In this document: one piece after another, positions 1 through 7,158 of the stretch
Layout: every line of letters begins with the position of its first letter
How positions within the stretch are numbered: position 1 is the stretch's first letter
Source: Elusimicrobiota bacterium
GTDB lineage: Bacteria; Elusimicrobiota; Elusimicrobia; UBA1565
Assembly (NCBI GenBank): GCA_016218495.1
Contig: JACRDU010000130.1
Location: forward strand, 1-39,103
DNA length: 39,103 nt
Direction: 5' to 3'
Translations under genes and position numbers: made by a program
The notes under the pieces: model-generated
The model's database searches: none
Seen by the model: the letters and a program-made list of their open reading frames with translations, nothing else
What the model was told of the DNA's origin: nothing

Positions 1-126
1 GATGCCGAGCACGAGTGCGTCGAACTTGATGCTCCAGTTGTAGGGCAGCGCCGGCGCATCAACGAGAAATGAACGGACGACCCGTGGTAGGATTGTCCTA
101 AGGCCCGTCGGGGACGGCTGTGGCAT
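1..126 (-). CDS. Partial CDS, N-terminal 42 codons of an unrecognised protein
   Basis: The minus strand is open from an ATG at 126 to the window edge. The peptide begins MPQPSPTGLRTILPRVVRSF and continues with a plausible natural segment (residues 25-42: APALPYNWSIKFDALVLG) that alternates aromatic and hydrophobic residues, as at the start of a membrane or cell-surface protein. An in-frame GTG lies three codons upstream. No convincing Shine-Dalgarno sequence precedes the ATG; a TAGAAT -10-like box lies about 80 bases upstream. The gene runs out of the window, so no family can be named. The call rests on reading-frame quality only and could be wrong. Confidence 0.45.
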   Translation of the reverse strand, partial: MPQPSPTGLRTILPRVVRSFLVDAPALPYNWSIKFDALVLGI

Positions 127-204
127 GGGATGCACCCCATGCTCGGTTGCCCTCGGCGGGCCCCCTCGTTGCCCCCCTCGGGCTCTGGCAGACCGAGACG
201 CAGG

Positions 205-210
205 ATTCTA
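205..210 (-). promoter_or_regulatory. -10-like box TAGAAT upstream of the partial gene
   Basis: TAGAAT reads on the minus strand, in the same form as the boxes before pyk, the thioesterase and the 1459-2241 gene. Here the distance to the proposed ATG at 126 is about 78 bases, so this transcript would carry a leader. No good -35 is visible. The rest of 127-258 holds nothing I can assign. Confidence 0.3.
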
Positions 211-258
211 CCGGTTCTGCCGTGCCGAGCGATCCGTTGGAGGGGAACAACCACGCCC

Positions 259-1416
259 TTAAAAGTGTGTGAACTTGGAGGCGGGCGGGTCCGGCCGTTT
301 GAGCGTGCCGAGGACGCGGAGGAAGTCGTCGCAGAGCCGGGCGAACTCCTGAGTTTCGGCGAGGGCCTGTTCTGGGGCGGCCATGACGAAGTAGTAGTTC
401 CGGCCTTGGAGGGCGAAAAATCCCTCGCAGACATAGGAGCGGTCGCCCGGGAAGCCGGCGCGGAAATAGGCGTTCGGGAACCGGCTCTTCGAGTAATAGA
501 GCCTGACGCCGTTGTCGAGGCGCAGGTGCGTGGGAGCGACTTTGGGATTCAAGGGGGACTTCTTGCGGTGACTCTCGAGGAGGGCATCCATGCTCTGCTC
601 GGGGGTCTTCGTGGTGGAAACCATCGCCACCTCCGCCCGCGCGGCCCCTCTTCGCAACGCATGCACCACGTCGAGGCCATGACTTTCGAGATAACCCCAG
701 GCGTAATCGAGCTCCCATGGCATTTCGATCACGAGCGTGCTTCCGTCGCGCCCGACGTCGAAGGTGCGCACGACTGAGGGCGCGGCCTTCCGCGGCGGAG
801 CCGTCTTAGCCGGGACCTTGATCCCGGGCCCGCCTCCCTGCGCCATGAGGACCCGGCGGGCCTCCTCTTTTCGACGGCCCCCGGCTATATCGAGCGGCGT
901 CCTGCCCTCGTTGTCTGCGGCGTTCACCTTGGCGCCGTGTTCCAACAGGAGCCGCAGCACTCCCAGATGGCGATCGCCGCAGTCCCGCACGACGGCATGC
1001 AGGGGCGTGAAGCCGAAGGAATCCGCGGCGTTCGCATCGGCGTCACGCTCCAAGAGGATTCGCGCGGCGTCCGCCTGCCCGTTGGAGACGGCGGTATGGA
1101 GCGGAGTAGCGCCGTTATCGCTGCTCTTCGCGTTGACCTTCGCCCCGCGGTCCAGCAGGAGGCCCAGGATTTCCGTCGGTCCGTGGGCGGCGGCCCAGTG
1201 CAGCGGCGTCCACTTTATGACGGCGTCCTCGGCGTTGATGTCCGTCCCTCGGCCGAGGAGATTGACTATGACTCGGGCCTGTCCCTTTTGGACCGCCTCG
1301 ATCAGGGCTGCATTGTCCGCCGTTCGCTTCCGCGGCCGCGCTCCGGCCGCAAACGACGTGGCGGCGCTCATCAGAGCGAGGACTACGAAGACCGACGAAG
1401 CGGCGAATTTCGCCAA
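259..1416 (-). CDS. Exported ankyrin-repeat protein
   Basis: 385 aa. Residues 1-25 form a signal peptide (MAKFAASSVFVVLALMSAA, then SFA-AGA), so the protein is probably periplasmic or surface-exposed. Residues about 33-190 contain roughly five ankyrin repeats with the usual TPLHWAA, GATPLHTAV, FTPLHAVV and GRTPLDIA cores separated by LLLxxGAxVNA turns. Ankyrin stacks bind other proteins; the partner is unknown. Residues about 215-385 form a C-terminal domain I do not recognise. The start is TTG at 1416, chosen because it gives a complete signal peptide; a GGAG lies just upstream, and TATCCT ends 7 bases before the TTG. It lies 42 bases downstream of the Ala/Pro-rich membrane gene and may be co-transcribed. 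No terminator is seen after the stop. Confidence 0.85.
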   Translation of the reverse strand: MAKFAASSVFVVLALMSAATSFAAGARPRKRTADNAALIEAVQKGQARVIVNLLGRGTDINAEDAVIKWTPLHWAAAHGPTEILGLLLDRGAKVNAKSSDNGATPLHTAVSNGQADAARILLERDADANAADSFGFTPLHAVVRDCGDRHLGVLRLLLEHGAKVNAADNEGRTPLDIAGGRRKEEARRVLMAQGGGPGIKVPAKTAPPRKAAPSVVRTFDVGRDGSTLVIEMPWELDYAWGYLESHGLDVVHALRRGAARAEVAMVSTTKTPEQSMDALLESHRKKSPLNPKVAPTHLRLDNGVRLYYSKSRFPNAYFRAGFPGDRSYVCEGFFALQGRNYYFVMAAPEQALAETQEFARLCDDFLRVLGTLKRPDPPASKFTHF

Positions 1417-1458
1417 CGCTCCGAGGATAGACGGGAGGTGAGGTCCGCGCCAGCCCGT

Positions 1459-2241
1459 TCAGTATCCGCGGCGCAGGCCGCCGGCGTAGAGCGCCAGGGC
1501 GGCTCCGAGGGCCATGCCGGCGAGCAGGCCGAGCGGCGACCCTGTGAGGTCCCAGGCCAGCTGGCCCAGGGCGCTGAAGGAGAAGGTCCCCAGCATGGCG
1601 GCCCAGCCGAGGCGGCTGGCCAGGCCCGCCTGCCGGCGGCGCAGGTACCAGGCCAATGCGGCGGCGGCCGGGAGGGCGGCCAGCAGGCCGAAGGGAGCCA
1701 GCTTGGCGAAGGCCAGGGCGTAGGCCACGTCACCGAGCTTCGTCCCTCCCCAGAGCCCGACGAGGACGGATGCCGTCCGTCCGAGAAGCGTCGCGGCCTT
1801 CTTCCAGCCGGGCTGGGGCGCCGGGGGCTCGGCGGGGGCCTCGGCCCGCACGGCGTTGACGCGCACGGCCAGCCGCGCCGGGGACGCGGAAGCGGCTGCC
1901 GCAAAGACAGGAGCGGAGGCGGAGCCGGGGACGGCGCGCGCTTCGTAGAGCCGGTCAAGCACGGGGGCGGCGGCCGCCGGTTCCGCACGGGCCTGGCGGA
2001 TGCTCTCCACGGCGACGGCCAAGGGGCGGGCGGAGGCTGACGCAGATATGGCTCGGGCCGCGGTTGGGACGGGCAGGGCGGCGGGCGCGGGCAAGGCCTG
2101 CAGCGATACCACGGGCAAAGCCGGCGCGGACAGGGCGGAAAGCGGGAGGGCCGGAGCGAGCACGGGCGCGGCGAGCATGGAGGCGGAGAACAGGCTCGGC
2201 GCCAGGGTCGGGGCCTTAATCGCTGCCAGGGCGGCCAACAT
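1459..2241 (-). CDS. Ala/Pro-rich small membrane protein
   Basis: 260 aa, no family recognised. Residues 1-120 are low complexity, dominated by Ala, Pro, Leu and Ser (LAPSLFSASMLAAPVLAPAL), and resemble the N-terminal regions of the MFS protein at 2376 and the cut gene at 38926. Residues about 145-260 contain three or four hydrophobic segments separated by basic loops (YLRRRQAGLASRLG), so the C-terminal half is a compact integral-membrane domain. The first 20 residues could act as a signal or first helix. The ATG at 2241 sits 8 bases after a TAGAAT box. It is divergent from the MFS operon, with about 134 bases between starts. Function unknown. Confidence 0.7.
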   Translation of the reverse strand: MLAALAAIKAPTLAPSLFSASMLAAPVLAPALPLSALSAPALPVVSLQALPAPAALPVPTAARAISASASARPLAVAVESIRQARAEPAAAAPVLDRLYEARAVPGSASAPVFAAAASASPARLAVRVNAVRAEAPAEPPAPQPGWKKAATLLGRTASVLVGLWGGTKLGDVAYALAFAKLAPFGLLAALPAAAALAWYLRRRQAGLASRLGWAAMLGTFSFSALGQLAWDLTGSPLGLLAGMALGAALALYAGGLRRGY

Positions 2242-2249
2242 ATCCCGCT

Positions 2250-2255
2250 ATTCTA
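2250..2255 (-). promoter_or_regulatory. -10-like box TAGAAT for the 1459-2241 gene
   Basis: TAGAAT on the minus strand ends 8 bases before the ATG at 2241, which predicts a transcript with almost no leader. No convincing -35 is visible. The divergent spacer 2242-2375 also contains TTAGGAC (2287-2293) and CTAGGAC (2331-2337), discussed under findings. Confidence 0.5.
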
Positions 2256-2375
2256 GCTCCGGGCGCGCCTGGCCCGGATAGGCCTATTAGGACACGCAAT
2301 GGCCGCATGCGGCCCAGGCCTACTTGGGACCTAGGACACTTCGTTCTCGGAGCCTCCGGCAATAAACTGAACCTG

Positions 2376-4241
2376 ATGGCATCCCTGTCGCGGATATTGG
2401 CGGCGCTGCTGATCGGCGTCTGCGCGCCCGGCTCCCAGGCCTGGGCCCAGCTGGCCGTCCTCAAAACGGCGCCTATTTCCGCGCCCGTCGCTCCCATCCT
2501 CATCCAGCCCGGAAGCTCGTTCAAGCCGTCGCTCTCGAGCGCTCCGTCCCTTTCTGCGCCCCGCTTCGCCTCTCCCCAGCTCACGACCCCCACCCTGCCC
2601 GTTCCGGCGGCTCTCGGCCCAACGGCCTCCGCCGCCGCCGTGGCAGCCGCCGCGGCCCAGCCGGTCACGGCCGCTCAGGCTTCTCCCTCGGCGGAAGCCC
2701 CGAATGCCCGGGCTCTATCAGAACGCATGCGCGAGACGGCGCGGAGCGCGGCGCCGCTCATCGAGGCCGCTTCGGCGCAGGGCGGTACGGCCTCTGAAGC
2801 GCACGGGACCGGCAGCGGCATCGAAGCGCTCATCACGGGGCTACGCCGCATCCCGGAGTCCGCGACCTCCGCGGCTTTAGGGCCTGCCCCCCATCGCAAC
2901 GGCATCGTGCCGGGGGCGGGGGCGGGGCTCCTGCACGCCGCGGAAGAGAGCCTGGCCGAGCAGGCGGCGGTCCAGCCCGCCGTGCCGCAGCCGCTTCCGC
3001 CCGGAGCGGAGCGGCGCTTCAAGTTCTACGCGGCCGGGGTCTCGGGGGTGAAGGTCGGCATCGAGACCCTGAACCTGGTCGTCCCCATCCTGCTGCTGAC
3101 GCAGTACGGGACGGCCGCCGTCCTGGGCAGCCTTTTCGTCTCGGCGCAGGTCGCGGGCCTGGTCTCGGGCGCCGTCGCGGGGCCTATCCTCGACAAGATC
3201 GGCCCGGCACGGGCGCTGGGGTTCTCGGCGGCCCTGCAGATGCTCGCCATCGGGGTGGTCCCGGTCTCGCTGCTGCTCGGGACCCCGGTCTCGCTGCCCG
3301 TCATCTTCGGGCTCTTCATCGTCAACGGCGCCCTCTCCGGGGTCTTCGACATCGCGCGCCGGGCCGCCCTGCCGGGCATCCTGGGCACGGACGAGTCCAC
3401 CCTCAGGCGGTACAACGCGAAGCTCTACATCGTGCGCGAGATCGCCGCCATGGGCGCCGTCTTCGGGGCGGGCTGGCTGCTCCACAACATCGGGGCGCTG
3501 GCCACGTTGACGCTGCATCCCGGCGCCTATATGGTCGCCGCGGCGGCCTTCTTCCTGCTGGCCAAGGGCTTCCGTCCGGCGGCCGGCGGCGGCGCCGCCG
3601 CGCCCCCCGGAGAGGAGCCTTCGCTCTCGCGCTGGTCCGACCTCGTGGCCGGGGCGAAGCTCGTGCTCAAGGACCCCGCGCTGCGGCTGGCCGCGGCGGT
3701 GAACATCCCGGTCATCGCCTTCCACAACCTCTTCCACGCCATGCTGGCCGCCGTCTACGCCACGAGCATCCTCGGTTCTCCCGCCTTGGCCGCCGTGCTC
3801 ATCGGGGCCTGGAACGCCGGCGAGCTCGCCGCCGCGTTCTACATGGACAGGCGCGGTTCGGACGGGGCGTCGGTGAGCTGGATCCGCTACGCGGCGCTGA
3901 CCAGCCTGGTCGGCTGGGCGCTCTGGGCCGTCCCCAGCATCTGGGTGGCGGCGCCTGCGGCTTTCCTCCTGGCCACCGGGACGCTGGGCAACGAAATCGG
4001 CCTGGCCTCCTTCTTCCAGGCCACGGCGCCCAAGGAGCGCGTCGGCGCCGTCACCGGCTTCGTCTATTCGGCCGCCACCGCCGTGGCGATGGCGTTCATC
4101 CTGGCCATCGGCGCCGTCTTCGACGCCTGGGGCGCCGGCGTCGGTATGCTGGCCCTGGCGGGGGTCCTGACCTTGATCAGCGGCTTCTACCTCCTGGCCG
4201 CCAAGAAGCTGTCCGCGCGGATGGCGCGGGGCGCCGATTAA
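2376..4241 (+). CDS. MFS permease with exported Ala/Pro-rich N-terminal extension
   Basis: 621 aa. Residues 1-24 look like a cleavable signal peptide (MASLSRILAALLIG...GSQAWAQ). Residues about 25-205 are Ala/Pro/Ser-rich and without recognisable fold. From about residue 210 to the end there are some 12 hydrophobic segments with MFS features, including the GPILDKIGPARALG loop between helices 2 and 3 (the usual GxxxDRxGRR position) and FDIARRAALPGIL. A signal peptide plus about 180 disordered residues before an MFS core is not the usual MFS layout. An in-frame ATG at 2307 would bury the signal peptide, so the ATG at 2376 is chosen; AATAAA ends 9 bases upstream. Substrate unknown; the operon context (lipid kinase, glycosyltransferase, hydrolase) suggests a lipid or glycolipid. 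Its stop overlaps the next gene. Confidence 0.85.
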   Translation: MASLSRILAALLIGVCAPGSQAWAQLAVLKTAPISAPVAPILIQPGSSFKPSLSSAPSLSAPRFASPQLTTPTLPVPAALGPTASAAAVAAAAAQPVTAAQASPSAEAPNARALSERMRETARSAAPLIEAASAQGGTASEAHGTGSGIEALITGLRRIPESATSAALGPAPHRNGIVPGAGAGLLHAAEESLAEQAAVQPAVPQPLPPGAERRFKFYAAGVSGVKVGIETLNLVVPILLLTQYGTAAVLGSLFVSAQVAGLVSGAVAGPILDKIGPARALGFSAALQMLAIGVVPVSLLLGTPVSLPVIFGLFIVNGALSGVFDIARRAALPGILGTDESTLRRYNAKLYIVREIAAMGAVFGAGWLLHNIGALATLTLHPGAYMVAAAAFFLLAKGFRPAAGGGAAAPPGEEPSLSRWSDLVAGAKLVLKDPALRLAAAVNIPVIAFHNLFHAMLAAVYATSILGSPALAAVLIGAWNAGELAAAFYMDRRGSDGASVSWIRYAALTSLVGWALWAVPSIWVAAPAAFLLATGTLGNEIGLASFFQATAPKERVGAVTGFVYSAATAVAMAFILAIGAVFDAWGAGVGMLALAGVLTLISGFYLLAAKKLSARMARGAD

Positions 4242-5169
4242 GTCCGTCCTGCTGCTCAATCCCGCCGCCGGGAACGGCCGGGCCGCCCGACGCTGGGAGA
4301 CCGCGCGCGCGGCGGTGCAATCCTCCCTGGGAGCCCTGCAAGTGCTGACCACGGCCCGCCGCGGGCACGGCCCCGAGCTGGTCAGGGCCGCTCTGGACGC
4401 CGGCGCCCAGCGTATCTTCGCCTTCGGCGGTGACGGGACCTGGAACGAGGCCGTGGCGGGGTTCTTCGCGGCGGCCCCGTCCGCCCGGGCGGGAGCGGCC
4501 CTGGCTCCCCTGCCCGCCGGCTCCGGCTGCGACTTCGCCCGCCACCTGGGCCTGCCCCTAGACCCCGCGGCGGCCGCCGCGCTGCTGGCCGGAGCCGCGG
4601 TGCGCCGCATCGACGCGCTGCGGGCCGAATTCGCCGGGGCTTCGGGCCGCGAGACGCGCCATCTGACCAACATGGCCGGCGTCGGCCTGGCCGCCGACGC
4701 CGCGGCCCTGGTCGAACGGCACGGCAAGCCGTTGGGCGGGACCCTGTCCTATCTGGCCGCCGTGGTCTGGTCTCTGTGCGCGGGCGGCCCGCGGACCTAC
4801 CGTCTCAGCCTGGACGGCGTCGACGCCTCCGGCCGCTACTACGCCGTCCTCGTGGCGAACACGGAGACGACGGGAGGCGGCATGAGGGCCGCGCCCGGGG
4901 CGGACCTCTTCGACGGCAGGGTCGAAGTCCTGACGGTGGCGGCCCTGCCGAAGCCGGCCCTGCTCTTCCGGCTGGCCAAGCTCTACGACGGCAGCCACCT
5001 GGGAACCCCCGGCGTGAGGATGGTCCAGGCCCGCAAGGTGGAAATCGAGTCGACGGACGGGACGGCCGGGCTCAACATCGACGGCGAGACGGCCGGGACC
5101 CTGCCGGCCCGCTTCGAAGTCCTGCCGGCCGCCCTGCCCGTCCTCGTCCCGGCCGTCCGAAATCCGTAG
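4237..5169 (+). CDS. Diacylglycerol-kinase-family lipid kinase (probable ATT start)
   Basis: 310 aa as annotated here. DAGK-catalytic-fold proteins phosphorylate diacylglycerol, sphingoid or related lipids with ATP at the inner membrane face. Visible motifs are LLLNPAAGNGRAAR (residues 5-18), the nucleotide-binding FGGDGTWNE (about 67-75), GSGCDFARHLGL (the GTxNDFAR position), NMAGVGLAAD, and the C-terminal FDGRVEV and GLNIDGE. The first conventional start is GTG at 4315, but that would remove the conserved NPxxGxG strand-loop. The frame is open upstream to a stop at 4174. ATT at 4237 gives a start exactly where family members begin and overlaps the MFS stop (ATTAAG), which suggests translational coupling. 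CTG at 4249 or 4252 are alternatives. The stop TAG at 5167 is embedded in a TAGAAT box. Confidence 0.85.
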   Translation: MKSVLLLNPAAGNGRAARRWETARAAVQSSLGALQVLTTARRGHGPELVRAALDAGAQRIFAFGGDGTWNEAVAGFFAAAPSARAGAALAPLPAGSGCDFARHLGLPLDPAAAAALLAGAAVRRIDALRAEFAGASGRETRHLTNMAGVGLAADAAALVERHGKPLGGTLSYLAAVVWSLCAGGPRTYRLSLDGVDASGRYYAVLVANTETTGGGMRAAPGADLFDGRVEVLTVAALPKPALLFRLAKLYDGSHLGTPGVRMVQARKVEIESTDGTAGLNIDGETAGTLPARFEVLPAALPVLVPAVRNP

Positions 5170-5179
5170 AATCCCCGCG

Positions 5180-6268
5180 ATGGCAGGCAGCCCCCTCGTC
5201 GTCTACTACGTCACGGCCCACGGCTTCGGCCACGCCACGCGCGCGGCGGCCGTCATCGCCGAGCTCGAGCGGCGGGGCGCGCGCGTCGTGGTGCGGACGG
5301 CCGTCCCGGCCTGGCTGTTCGCCGACGAGGGGCTGGCGGCCCCGGTGCAGCCATTCGACGCCGACGTCGGCCTCCTGATGCTCGACGCGCTGACGGTGGA
5401 CGTGGGCGCGTCGCTGTCGGCCCATGAGGGGTTCCTCGCGCGATGGGAGGATACCGTCCGCCGGGAAGCCGCCGTCCTCGCCTCCCTGAATGCCGCCGTG
5501 GTCGCGTCGGACGCCGGGGCGCTGCCTCTGGAGGCGGCGGCCCGGGCGGGGCGGCCCTCCGTGCTCGTGTCGAACTTCTCCTGGGATTGGATCATGGAAC
5601 CCTGGGCGGCCGCGGATCCGCGTTGGGAGGCGGTGCGCGCGCGGCACGCCGCGGCCTGCGCCGAGGCCAGCCTGTTCGTGCGCCTGCCGCTGGGCGGCGA
5701 CTCACCCGCCTGCCGCCGCCGCGTGGAGTGCCCGCTGGTCGTGCGCTCCCCGCGGCTCTCCAAGGCGGAGGCCTTCGCGGCGTTGGGGCTCGACCCCGCC
5801 GACCCGCGGCCCGTGGTGGCCTTCTCCTTCGGGGGCATCGGTTGGGACGGCTCGGCCCTGCGTTGCGAGGGGGGGCTGGAGGGCTACCGCTTCATCGCCT
5901 ACGTCCCGAAGCCCGCCGGGCTGCGCTGCGGGTGGACCCAGCTCCCCAAGCACAGCCCCATGCGCCATTGCGACGTCCTGGCGGCGGCCGACGTCGTCTT
6001 CACGAAGCCCGGCTACGGGACCTTCTCCGAGTCGCTGGCCGCCCGGGTGCCCGCGCTCGTCGTGCCGCGCACGGACTTCCGGGAATCGGCGCTGCTGACC
6101 GAGAGCCTGGCCCGGCTGGGCCGCATGCGCCTCATCGCGCGCGAGGACTTCGAGGCCGGACGCTGGGAGGCCGGCCTGGCCGCCCTGCGCGCCTCCGGCG
6201 GGTCCTGGGCGCCGTTGGACCGTTCCGGGGCGGCCTTCGCGGCCCGATGCATCCTGGAGGCTCTGTGA
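5180..6268 (+). CDS. Glycosyltransferase, MurG-like / arabinokinase N-domain type
   Basis: 362 aa. The N-terminus carries VYYVTAHGFGHATRAAAVIA (residues 7-26). This is the acceptor-side glycine loop typical of GT-B enzymes related to MurG and to the N-terminal half of plant arabinokinase. The C-terminal half has FTKPGYGTFSESLAARVPAL (about 273-292), matching the KxGYGTVSEAL nucleotide-sugar-binding loop, followed by RTDFRES. It is therefore predicted to transfer a sugar from a nucleotide donor at the cytoplasmic membrane face. The acceptor is unknown; the neighbouring lipid kinase and permease make a lipid acceptor plausible. ATG 5180 lies 10 bases after the lipid-kinase stop, and a TAGAAT (5167-5172) ends 7 bases before it, so a separate promoter is possible. 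The stop overlaps the next gene (GTGA). Confidence 0.85.
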   Translation: MAGSPLVVYYVTAHGFGHATRAAAVIAELERRGARVVVRTAVPAWLFADEGLAAPVQPFDADVGLLMLDALTVDVGASLSAHEGFLARWEDTVRREAAVLASLNAAVVASDAGALPLEAAARAGRPSVLVSNFSWDWIMEPWAAADPRWEAVRARHAAACAEASLFVRLPLGGDSPACRRRVECPLVVRSPRLSKAEAFAALGLDPADPRPVVAFSFGGIGWDGSALRCEGGLEGYRFIAYVPKPAGLRCGWTQLPKHSPMRHCDVLAAADVVFTKPGYGTFSESLAARVPALVVPRTDFRESALLTESLARLGRMRLIAREDFEAGRWEAGLAALRASGGSWAPLDRSGAAFAARCILEAL

Positions 6269-7158
6269 CCCAAGACTCCCCCGCCCCGCTGGTCGTCTGG
6301 GCCGGCCTGGGGCTGTTGGCCCTATGGGTGTTCCTGAGGTGGTTCGAGGCCGTCAACCTCTTCATCCCGGCCCGTGGACATCAGGCGCATCCGGGGACCT
6401 ACGGGCTGGCGTACGAGGACCTCTTCCTGGAGGCCGAGGACGGCGGGCGACCGCATGCCTGGTTCCTCGACGCGGGGGCGCCGTCGAAGGCCGGCCTCCC
6501 CCTCCCCCCTCCCCTGCGGGCGGCGCCGCTGGAGCTGCCGACCGGGCCCCGTCCCGTCGCCGTGATGTTCCACGGCAACGCCGGGAACATCTCCGACCGG
6601 CTCGACAAGGCGCGCGCCCTCCGGGCGATGGGGCTCTCGGTGCTGCTCTTCGACTACCGCGGCTACGGCAAGAGCGCGGGCAGGCCCTCGGAGCGCGGGC
6701 TCTACCGCGACGGGGACGCGGCGGTGAGCGACGCGCTGCGGCGCGCGGGGGGCGACGCGCGCCGCCTCGTCTTCGTCGGAGAATCCCTGGGCTGCGCGGT
6801 GGCGCTGGAGGAGGCGCTGCGGCGGCCTCCGGCCGCCCTCGTCCTAGAGAGCCCCTTCGCCTCGACGGCGGCCATGAGCCGGCTCGTCTATCCGTGGCTG
6901 CCGGCCGACCTGCTCGTGCGCCAGCGCTTCGACAACGTCGGGAAGGCTCCGCGGCTCAGGACGCCGCTGCTGGTGCTGCACAGCCCGCAGGACGACGTCG
7001 TCCCCTACGCGATGGGGCGTCAGGTCTATTTCGCGGCGCCGGAGCCCAAGGCGTTCGTCGAGACGCGCGGCGGGCACAACGACGGGTTCATGGAGACCGC
7101 CTATTGGGCGTCGTCCATCCGCGACTTCCTGCAGCCCCTCCTCAGGCAGAGGATCTAA
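6265..7158 (+). CDS. Membrane-anchored alpha/beta hydrolase (BEM46/ABHD13-like)
   Basis: 297 aa. One N-terminal hydrophobic helix (residues 7-28, PLVVWAGLGLLALWVFLRWF) anchors the protein. The hydrolase core follows: VMFHGNAGN (oxyanion strand), FDYRGYGKSAGRPSE, the nucleophile elbow VGESLGCAVA (Ser of GESLG), LHSPQDDVVP (Asp) and GGHNDGF (His). This is the catalytic triad order of the BEM46/ABHD13 group, serine hydrolases acting on esters, often lipid-related. The start is GTG 6265, overlapping the preceding stop (GTGA) with TGGAGG 4 bases upstream. A longer open frame upstream is an antiframe artefact of the glycosyltransferase. It ends convergently with pyk, the two stop codons overlapping at 7155-7158. 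Confidence 0.88.
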   Translation: MTQDSPAPLVVWAGLGLLALWVFLRWFEAVNLFIPARGHQAHPGTYGLAYEDLFLEAEDGGRPHAWFLDAGAPSKAGLPLPPPLRAAPLELPTGPRPVAVMFHGNAGNISDRLDKARALRAMGLSVLLFDYRGYGKSAGRPSERGLYRDGDAAVSDALRRAGGDARRLVFVGESLGCAVALEEALRRPPAALVLESPFASTAAMSRLVYPWLPADLLVRQRFDNVGKAPRLRTPLLVLHSPQDDVVPYAMGRQVYFAAPEPKAFVETRGGHNDGFMETAYWASSIRDFLQPLLRQRI

